DNA of 64,000 bases, taken from Anagrus nilaparvatae. Lineage: Eukaryota; Arthropoda; Insecta; Hymenoptera; Mymaridae. The notes beneath the pieces were generated by a model. That model was not told where the DNA came from. It did no database searches and saw only the letters and a list, made by a program, of their open reading frames with translations. Positions 56,771 to 64,000 of this stretch are shown piece by piece. The DNA lies in assembly GCA_022575985.1 (NCBI GenBank), contig JAKSXM010000103.1:434001-498000 (forward strand), read 5' to 3'. The position numbers and the translations under genes are program-made. Within the stretch, counting starts at the first letter, position 1, and the number at the start of each line of letters is the position of its first letter.

Positions 56771-58963
56771 GTAATACTAAATACTTATCTAATTTAACCT
56801 TTGGCTGCAACTCCTAAAACTGGCAAGAAAATTTAATCACTTGCTAAAGGAAGTAGCAGATAATGGTTAAACTTGTTTAAGGTTGATCGCAAGTAATTTA
56901 AACTACAATAGAAATCGCTGAAATTTTTACAGGGGCCTAATATCATAATAATACACATAAAAATAAAATTTTAAGAAAATTGTCGTTTTCGTTTAGGAGA
57001 TACAAAGCTCCAAAGTTGAATCCTTAGGGAGCGTTCAATAATTGCGTAACGCTGAACTAGGGGGGAGCGTTAGACCGAAAACGCTATTGCTCGTTATGTA
57101 AAAATAGGCAAAATGCTATTTTAGTGTTACTTAAGGGGACGTTGTAACTCAAAATCCAAAAAATAAGCGTTACGCAATTATTGAACGATCCCTTATACAT
57201 TGTAAGCATAAGAGCTGAATCAAAAAACAAGGGTTTGAGAGTTTTATTTACTGTCAACGCCGAAACTGAACATAATAGATTAAATAAAAAAAAATTGCAC
57301 TAAGTAAATTAATTGTTGAAGAAACTTCTATTCGATTTTTAAATAAATTGTGGTTTTCGTATAAAAGATATTTTAATTAGAAAAAATAAAAAACTGATGA
57401 AAATTTTAAGGTCACAACATCGACGTTTAAAATACACGCATAATATTATAAGGCCCCATCTACAGAAACCGTAAATCCGAGGCGCACTGCAAGCGTGAGC
57501 GCAACGCAATGCGCAGTAGAAGATTTTGTGTATTTAGAGTTGCGCAGGAGCCAAAATTGGTTTCTGCGCATTGCGTTGCGCTCACGCTTGCGACCCTCTT
57601 TTACGGCTTCTGTAGATGGAGCCTAATAATAATCATGTAAATAAAATCGCGCGCCTAGAAACACTGTGCGACGTTGTCGTACTTTTTTTTTTATTTAAGC
57701 TACCACGAAAAATGATCTGTCAAAATACCGTAATTTTAATTGTCTTGTCATCAACCTTAAATTAATTATTCAGAATTTATAATCGTTTACATGAATTTTA
57801 GATGAAAGGAAGAAAATGTTTGCTGAAAATCCTGAATCAATAATAAAAAACTATAATGTTTTTCAATTCTTCTATGGCTTACTAGATCCATTTGCCCAGA
57901 AAACAGCTTTTGCTGATGAAACGTTTCCACAATTTTTTTTGGATGTTGTAAATGAAGGAAATTATTTTAAAGATTTAAGTTTTGAGAATATTTCTGTTTT
58001 GAATAAAATATTTGTAAACCTACTACTGAAAACCCCGTATACCTATGAGGTAAGTTCTTTCTTAATATATAATTTTTAATATTTTTTTAAACTTAGCCTA
58101 TTCAATTAAAATGTTTGAATGATTTATCATTATTTTTATCTAACCAATATTTTAAAATTCAGTAAAAATTTTAAAATCACAGTGCCTAAGGCAAAATAAA
58201 AATATTTAAAATAATTTGTTACTTATATATTAATAAAAATAATTTTTTACAGTTACACTCAGCAGAATTTTCAATAATAGGTTCAAGTTTCTTAAGAACT
58301 GTAAGAAATAATGGCCGGTCATTAGTTCAACTGCATTGCTTAATCAATCATAATTGCTATTATAATACTGATAGATTTTCTATTAATGGAAGCAAATTTG
58401 TTATTTTTGCAGCTAGGCCTATAAAAAAAAATGAACAGGTAAAATTAATTATTAAATTTATAAAAAGCCCAGTTTTAATCATTTACTTTTTTCAGTTATT
58501 TGTCAGTTTTGCCTCAGGAATAGAAATTCCAAAAGAACAAAGAATGATGGAACTTCGTCCCTATGCTATTGAATTATGCAATTGTTTAGCATGTGTTAAT
58601 AATTGGCCAGCATCTAATACAGTAATATTATTTAATTATAATAATTAAAAAAGTTATAAAAATATTTAAAATAATTTTTTTTAGGATGAATTTAAGAAAC
58701 TTGTAGAGGAGCTTAACAGGGATTATCCAAAACGAATGGAATTAATGCAAGGGTATACAGAATCAAAACGATTTAATAAAAATATTGAACCATGGGATTA
58801 TGATAAAAAAGATATAAAACAACTTTGTGATGTCATTGATAAAAGTTATATAATGCATTCGAATTTTTGTGGAGCAACACTTTTGATACCTTCGTTGAAA
58901 GCTTTAAACCTTTATTTTAATATTGCTTACAATGACTACTTTGGCATGCCTGATGACTGTTAA
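55681..58963 (+). CDS. SMYD4-like SET and MYND domain protein, five exons
   Basis: SMYD proteins are lysine methyltransferases with a SET domain split by a MYND zinc finger; SMYD4 types add an N-terminal TPR region. Exons 55681-56770, 57802-58049, 58253-58438, 58496-58621 and 58685-58963 join at GT-AG sites in phase to give 642 aa and a TAA. Residues about 70-200 are helical TPR-like. The first SET segment (about 235-270) has FGKHLVANCDIATGEILIVE. The MYND finger is complete (C277, C280, C290, C293, C299, C303, H312, C316). The second SET segment has INHNCYYNT (477-485) for the usual NHSCxPN. LFVSFASG has F513 where the family's catalytic Tyr is expected. Post-SET CNCLAC and WP are present. 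The MYND is thus intact and the SET core altered, so catalytic activity is doubtful. ATG 55681 follows AT-rich 5' UTR. Confidence 0.88.
57027..57192. mobile_element. Harbinger-like MITE, TTA duplication
   Basis: This 166-bp element has ends GGGAGCGTTCAATAATTGCG and (complement) GGGATCGTTCAATAATTGCG, continuing TAACGCT in both, flanked by TTA at 57024-57026 and 57193-57195. It resembles in design the GGGGNCGTTCATAAATTACG element at 12812-13505. Confidence 0.9.
57452..57623. mobile_element. GC-rich MITE with ~65-bp TIRs, TAA duplication
   Basis: This 172-bp element begins GGCCCCATCTACAGAAACCG and ends with the complement of GGCTCCATCTACAGAAGCCG. Inner arms pair as AAGCGTGAGCGCAACGCAAT / ATTGCGTTGCGCTCACGCTT. 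TAA is at 57449-57451 and 57624-57626. Its composition stands out against the AT-rich intron. Confidence 0.9.
57802..58049 (+). CDS. SMYD4-like exon 2
   Basis: The acceptor AATTTTAG precedes 57802 and the donor GAG|GTAAGT follows 58049 (248 nt). It encodes helices between MYND and the second SET part (VFQFFYGLLDPFAQ, NKIFVNLLLKTPYTYE). Confidence 0.88.
58253..58438 (+). CDS. SMYD4-like exon 3: SET core
   Basis: The acceptor TTTTACAG and donor CAG|GTAAAA bound 186 nt in phase. It holds SIIGSSFLRTVRNNG, INHNCYYNTDRFSING and ARPIKKNEQ. Confidence 0.9.
58496..58621 (+). CDS. SMYD4-like exon 4: end of SET and post-SET cysteines
   Basis: The acceptor TTTTTCAG precedes 58496 and the donor ACA|GTAATA follows 58621 (126 nt). 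It encodes LFVSFASGIEIPKEQR through ELCNCLACVNNWPASNT. F513 replaces the catalytic tyrosine. Confidence 0.87.
58685..58963 (+). CDS. SMYD4-like exon 5: C-terminus
   Basis: The acceptor TTTTTTTAG precedes 58685. It encodes 92 residues ending GMPDDC and a TAA. It looks helical, as in the C-terminal domain of the family, but is only weakly conserved. Confidence 0.85.
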   Translation, partial: DEFKKLVEELNRDYPKRMELMQGYTESKRFNKNIEPWDYDKKDIKQLCDVIDKSYIMHSNFCGATLLIPSLKALNLYFNIAYNDYFGMPDDC

Positions 58964-59271
58964 ACAATGCATTTTTTTTATTGGAAAGTTTTTCATGTAA
59001 GATTGTAAATAAGCTATACTTTTAAAATTTAAACTATTCTATTGACTGATCTTTTAATATAACTCATAAACTGGTATACAAATGATAACTTCTTTAATAT
59101 TTCTTGGACATATTAATAATATTTTTATCCATGAAATTACATGCTTGATTACCAACGTTAATATTATATTATGATATCCAAGATATTTTAAAAAGATAAG
59201 AATTTTATAATTAATTATATTGTACATTAATTAACATTTTGTGTAAATATTAAAAATGATCAATTTTATAA

Positions 59272-59277
59272 AATAAA
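59272..59277 (+). terminator. Candidate poly(A) signal of the SMYD4-like gene
   Basis: AATAAA about 310 bases after the stop codon. It is plausible, and not unique in this AT-rich context. Confidence 0.4.
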
Positions 59278-60217
59278 ATTATTTCTGAAATGTATATGGG
59301 ATTATTCAGGTTAATAGTAAAAAAAAATAACAAAAGCAAGAGAATATCCGAGATTTGGACAGATTCTTGCTAATATTTCTAGGACCTAATTTTCTATCAA
59401 CAGATAAAAATTCTGGAAAAATGGATTTTTGGATTCCTTGTAAGAGCTTACTGAAGCCTCTTTTTTCAGATAAATTTTGAAATTTACCTTAAAAAAGGAA
59501 CTTTAGTAAAATTTCACGAGAAATACCAAAATTGAGTCAGAATTTGCATTTGGTCATATAAAAGGGTCCCAGAAAATCTGGTCAGGATCTGTCTTTATCA
59601 CAGAAATTCTGTTTTTTTAATGATATTTTTTTACTTAACTAGGGTAATGGTTGGTTTTTTTGCTGGATTTTAGCATGACCACTAGCACGACAGTCCGGTG
59701 AACCCGTGCACGAGTGATGTGTGTTTACTTGGTATTTACAGTTGTGTCGATCTAAGGTACTTACAATATTTTTTGCGAGATTTTTTGCCTATCTAGGCTT
59801 AAAACGAGTGTAGGAAATTCCATGCCAACTTTAAATATTTATTTTTAAAATTATGTGAATAAACCCATATATATACACTGAATTTCTTATTAAAATATAG
59901 ATTCATATTTTCTTGCTGAAACTTATCCTATTCTAAAAAGGAGTTGTTACTAAGTACATTGTTGTACATTGTTATAGCAATAAAAGCGTTTTGATTGGCT
60001 ACTAATACAAGCACATAATAATTTTTGTTTATTGATAGTTGCGTTTATAAAATTTGACGTTTTCAAACTTCAAAATTAAATCTTTATGTCGTTTATGTTT
60101 TAGTTTTTGATTAATAATAAATTCTTATTTTATAAACAAATAATTATTTTCAATAATGTTTATGTTTGTGAAATTATAACCTATATGTAATTTATTAATT
60201 TTTAAATTTTAAACTTA
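59278..60217. other. AT-rich spacer
   Basis: No gene or repeat recognised beyond short A/T tracts. Confidence 0.45.
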
Positions 60218-60688
60218 ACAGCATTCCGGAGCTCTGTAATTACCGACATTTTCTATGGGGAATCTAGTAAATTTAGGCTGATTTGGGCTAATTGGTTCCT
60301 GATTTACTGAAGTCAAAAAGCAATTAAAAAAGTTTTCCTCTTACAGAAAATTTTCTTTTTAGTTTCTCTACACCACTATCGTCTTCGATTTTTGATATTC
60401 GATAATTTTTTTTTATTAAATAATAATTTATAATAATAAACAGTTCGCGTCAAGCATCGAATAGATACGAACTTATGAATTATTATTTGATAAAAAATAA
60501 TTATCGAATATTAAAAATCGAAGACGATAGCGGTGTAGAAGAACTAAAAAGAAAATTTTTTGTAAGAGGAAAACTTTTTTAATTTCTTTTTGGCTTCAGT
60601 AAATCAGGAACCGATTAGCCCAAATCAGCCTAAATTTACTAGATTCCCCATAGATAATGTCGGTAATTACAGAGCTCCGGAATGCTGT
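60218..60688. mobile_element. 471-bp palindromic element with TA duplication
   Basis: The ends ACAGCATTCCGGAGCTCTGT and complement are perfect, flanked by TA. Arms of about 215 bp are inverted copies (CCGACATTTTCTATGGGGAA / TTCCCCATAGATAATGTCGG; TATCGTCTTCGATTTTTGAT and its counterpart), meeting around a short centre near 60453 (CAGTTCGCGTCAAGCATCGA). No coding capacity. Confidence 0.88.
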
Positions 60689-60889
60689 TATTTTATTTTA
60701 AATTTGGTTACTAATAATATAAAAAAAATTTTAAGCTTGGTTTTTAATATGCTACCCAATAATGAATAAATTAAAAAATATCTATATATTTTTAAAATTT
60801 TAATTAAATTCTATATGTAGTCAAGAAGCAATACAATCATTCTATAAATTTGAAATCTATCAAAGCGAGTGTCAAAGATATCTATTAAA

Positions 60890-61670
60890 TATAAAATACT
60901 AGCATAGGTGAGAGGGGGGGCGGAGCCCCCCCTGATCCATTCCCGGTGTTGTTGTTATTGATTTTTTATTATTATCATGTTGTTGTTGTCCAAAATATAT
61001 ATCAATGCCAAAAAAAAATTAACGCCTTGAAATAAGCTAAAATTTTTTTCTTAATGTAGACCTTTTACCAGTTCAAATGTGACCAATAAGATAAAATTTG
61101 TAGTAAATTCAAAGGAATGGCGTAATTTTGAAAATTAGCCAAATCAGGCTATTTTTGGACCTTTAAACAGACATATTTCGGGCCCATGAGGTGCTAGAGG
61201 ACTAAAACTTTGGCTGAGGGACTTTCTTATGATTATAAATGATTAAAAATACCATAAAAAATAAAAAAATGAAAAAAATTTTTTTACCAGCTTTAAAAAT
61301 ATTTTATAAAATTTTAAAGATACCTCCGTTTTGAATAAAAATTTTAGAGAATACGTAAAAATTAGTGCTGAATCGAATACTATGAAGTGCGATATCAAAA
61401 TTTTTCGATAGTCTCGAGAAATTTCAATTTTTGTTAAAATTTTTAAAAAATGTTATCAAGTTCAAAAATACTAAAAATTAAATATCTCAAAAACTACGAT
61501 AGCTAATCAGAAAATATAGGACCTATGTCACCCGCATTTTTTTTTTCTTCATTTCGACGCCGGTTTCATGCCAATCGGTTCGGTGGTTCGTGAGTCATTA
61601 GGGTACAAACAAACAAACAAACAAACAAACAAACAAACAGACAAATAAATTTTCAGATATTATATAGTAT
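60890..61670. mobile_element. Probable nonautonomous retroelement with (AAAC)n tail
   Basis: It starts near ATACTAGCATAGGTGAGAGG with a GC-rich hairpin (GGGGGGGCGGAGCCCCCCC). It ends with a moderately conserved segment (CGCCGGTTTCATGCCAATCG, GTTCGGTGGTTCGTGAGTCA) followed by tandem AAAC repeats at about 61608-61640. A microsatellite 3' tail after such a block is seen in RTE-type LINEs and their SINEs; no reverse transcriptase is present. The family assignment is tentative. Confidence 0.45.
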
Positions 61671-61700
61671 TATGATATACCTTTAAAACATAATAAAATA

Positions 61701-61800
61701 TTAAGATTTGCGAATAGAAAAATCATCTCTAACGAAAGGGTGTTTTCTCCAATTTAAGTGTGCTAGAAAAATTTGGCTTTTTACTAGCGCAGTATTGTAT
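61701..61800. repeat. 100-bp duplicate of 54314-54410
   Basis: AAGATTTGCGAATAGAAAAA then TCATCTCTAACG, and AATTTAAGTGTGCTAGAAAA then ATTTGGCTTTTTA, match 54314-54410 with few changes. It is likely a fragment of the CTCCAGTC-family interior or of a separate dispersed repeat. Confidence 0.75.
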
Positions 61801-61994
61801 TCAATTTCAAGTCGCTTAACTCTGCGATTCTGAGGTTTACCCACAATGTATATACATATAGATTAAAATATGCATAAATACACGTACCAATAAACTTTTA
61901 AAATAATTTATAGAAAACTATCGGTCTATCGAGATAATTTTTGTTGTTTGTTTAATGTTTAGGTGATACAATCAGAGATTAATTCTGTGACGCC

Positions 61995-62049
61995 CATAGA
62001 TACATAAAGATATAGATGGAGTATGGTATAGATGGATTATGTATCTATG
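61995..62049. mobile_element. 55-bp miniature inverted-repeat insert with 8-bp duplication
   Basis: The ends CATAGATACATAA and TTATGTATCTATG are perfect 13-bp inverted repeats, flanked by exact GTGACGCC at 61987-61994 and 62050-62057. The interior is two similar units (TATAGATGGAGTATGG, TATAGATGGATTATG). An 8-bp duplication fits hAT, though the size is extreme. Confidence 0.75.
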
Positions 62050-62057
62050 GTGACGCC

Positions 62058-62766
62058 GGGAAATATAATCCGAAAAGTGCCACATTTTGAAAATTCGATT
62101 TTATTATAAATTCATATTTATGATAACTAAATCTTCATAATAATAAATCAAACTTTAAAGTCATAAAGCAAAAAATCTAAAATAAAATATCAGAATCTGT
62201 TCCTCAATTTATTCTCATTTTGATTGGTCGCGTTGATTTTGTCAAAAAATTTTTTTCAACAATATTTTATGTGAATTAATTTATTGGGAAAATAAATTTT
62301 TAGAAAAAAAAATTGGAAAAATATTGCTTATTGGGAAAAAAAGTAATGCGAAAGTAAACTTTTTGTAAAAATCGGAGTGGGAAACTTTTTTTGACATACC
62401 CTTGATTTGCCCAAATGATAATATAACAATAAATTAAGGTTGAATCAGGTGGATAAAAATAGCATTTTTTGATTTAAGATTTCTGGAAATCGAAACTTCT
62501 GGGACCATTGATTTTTATAAACATTGATCAAGTTATTTGTCTCTTAAAATATAAAATACCCTGCCAACTAGCTGGCACTAAGGTTCCTCAAACAATGAGT
62601 TAAATTCTTCAGTATGCCACAGATATTACCGATTACAACCATCAATCATACACTCATTTCTATTAACTTTTAAAAGTTAAAAGAAAATTTATTTATTGAA
62701 TTTAACTAAATCTATTTTTTTCAAATAAAATCTAACGTAATTCATTGGATAATAATTATTCAAGAT
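62058..62766. other. AT-rich spacer before the satellite
   Basis: No gene recognised. Confidence 0.45.
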
Positions 62767-64000
62767 AGTACTTTCTTGGAATTAAATGAAGTATTACACC
62801 AAAAAAAAAAAAATATTGCAGTTTAAAAAAAACTTTTTTAATTTTGAGAAATAAATTTTGGAAAAATTCGGTATCAGATCCAAAAAATTACTATAAACGA
62901 ACTGTCAAAAACTAGTACTCTCATAGAAATAAATTAGATACTGCATCCAAAAAGAAAAAAAAATTTGGTGATTTTTGTATTTTTTTGTGAAAAAAAATTT
63001 TCAAAAAATTAAGTATCAGATTCGAGATATCGAGTAAAAACTATACTTTCAAATATAAGTACTTTCGTGGAAATAAATGAGGTATTACATCCAAATTAAA
63101 AAAAAAAAAAGTACCTAGAGCTTCTTTAGTGAAGAAATTGTTGAAAAAAAAATTAGGTCTTAATTTCATAACGGTTGTGAAACATCGCCGGTTGCAATAT
63201 TTTCAGATATTAGTACTTTCATGGAATTAAATGAGGTATTACACCCCCCAAAAAAAAAATATTGCAGGTTTTTTAATTTTTTTGTTTTTTTAATTTTGAG
63301 AAAAAATTTTTAAAAAAACTCGGTATGAGATCCAAAAAATGACTATAAACAAACTTTCTAAAACTAGTACTTTCATAGAAATAAATTAGGTAATACGTCC
63401 AAAAAAAAAAAAAAATTGGTGTTTTTTGTATTTTTTCGCGAAAAAAATTTTGGGAAAAAAATTTTCAAAAAATTAAGTATCAGATTCGAGATATCGAGTA
63501 AAAACCATACTTTCAAATATAAGTACTTTCGTGGAAATAAATTAGGTATTACATCCAAATTAAAAAAAAAAAAAGTACCTAGAGCTTTTTTGGTGAAAAA
63601 ATTTTTGAAAAAAAAATTAGGTCTTAATTTTATAACGGTTGTAAAACATCACCGGTTGCAATATTTTCAGATATTAGTACTTTCATGTAATTAAATGAGG
63701 TATTACATAAAAAAAAAAAATAAATATTGCAGGTTTTTAAATTTTTTTGTTTTTTTAATTTTAAGAAAAAATTTTTGAAAAAATTCGGTATCAGATCCAA
63801 AAAATGACTATAAACAAACTTTCTAAAACTAGTACTTTCATAGAAATAAATTAGGTACTACGTCAAAAAGAAAAAAAAAATTGGTGTTTTTTGTTTTTTT
63901 TCGTGAAAAAAATTTTGGGAAAAAAATTTTCAAAAAATTAAGTATCAGATTCGAGATATCGAGTAAAAATCATACTTTCAAATATAAGTACTTTCGTGGA
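62767..64000. repeat. Satellite array: ~155-bp monomers in a three-monomer higher-order unit
   Basis: The block AGTACTTTCATGGAAATAAA followed by TGAGGTATTACATCC recurs, with variants, starting at 62767, 62914, 63058, 63212, 63366, 63522, 63676, 63831 and 63987. Spacing is 144-156 bases, settling at 154-156. Every third monomer is far more alike than neighbours: AAGTATCAGATTCGAGATAT, GGTCTTAATTTCATAACGGT and GGTATCAGATCCAAAAAATG each return after about 464-465 bases. The array runs off the right edge. Frames 63373-63558 and 63416-63694 are translations of the repeat. Confidence 0.92.

Larger units (their letters stand above)
56771..57801 (+). other. SMYD4-like intron 1 carrying two MITEs
   Basis: A 1031-bp intron, much longer than the other three (46-203 bp). 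The excess is partly explained by elements at 57027-57192 and 57452-57623. Confidence 0.85.

Noticed and set aside
63373..63694. Overlapping frames on both strands in the satellite
   Set aside because: They are produced by the tandem repeat itself.

Overview
This window is eukaryotic nuclear DNA, very probably from an insect. By eye about four fifths of the bases are A or T. Genes are sparse, GT-AG introns are large, poly(A) signals are AT-rich, and small transposons are dense. The proteins (Elongin-C, BLOC-1 subunit 2, a KDM7-type JmjC demethylase, a Frizzled-4-like receptor, a pseudouridine-5'-phosphatase-like HAD enzyme and a SMYD4-like SET/MYND protein) are animal proteins with insect-like sequences. 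I see no prokaryotic operon structure, CRISPR array or rRNA. I cannot fix the order of insect; an extremely AT-rich parasitoid wasp or hemipteran would fit.

Layout. Bases 14-155 (+) are the last coding exon of Elongin-C. BLOS2 (1647-2132, -) faces it. A long intronless KDM7-like gene follows (4624-7101, -); it has no PHD finger. Bases 7.1-10.5 kb are mostly one arm of a foldback transposon with two other small elements inserted in it. Bases 10511-18380 (-) hold five spliced exons of a Frizzled-4-like receptor. Its exon(s) for the signal peptide and first half of the CRD were not found and must lie further upstream, in the window or beyond it. From 18.4 to 34 kb I see no protein gene, only AT-rich sequence with scattered elements. 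A HAD phosphatase gene (34192-34893, -) follows. From 35 to 55.6 kb there are no recognisable genes but many small inverted-repeat transposons, a 1.4-kb near-perfect palindrome and a tRNA-derived SINE-like unit. A complete five-exon SMYD4-like gene (55681-58963, +) carries two GC-rich MITEs in its first intron. The window ends in more foldback elements and a satellite array with a ~155-bp monomer in a three-monomer (~464-bp) higher-order unit, which runs off the right edge.

The genes do not form a pathway: they cover ubiquitin ligase/transcription elongation, endosome-lysosome biogenesis, chromatin, Wnt reception, nucleotide salvage or repair, and protein methylation. The most noteworthy observations are the PHD-less, intronless KDM7 gene; the SMYD4-like protein with phenylalanine where the family has its catalytic tyrosine; a rich set of TIR elements with readable target duplications (TA, TAA/TTA and 8 bp), several nested; a 55-bp element with a perfect 8-bp duplication; and the satellite.
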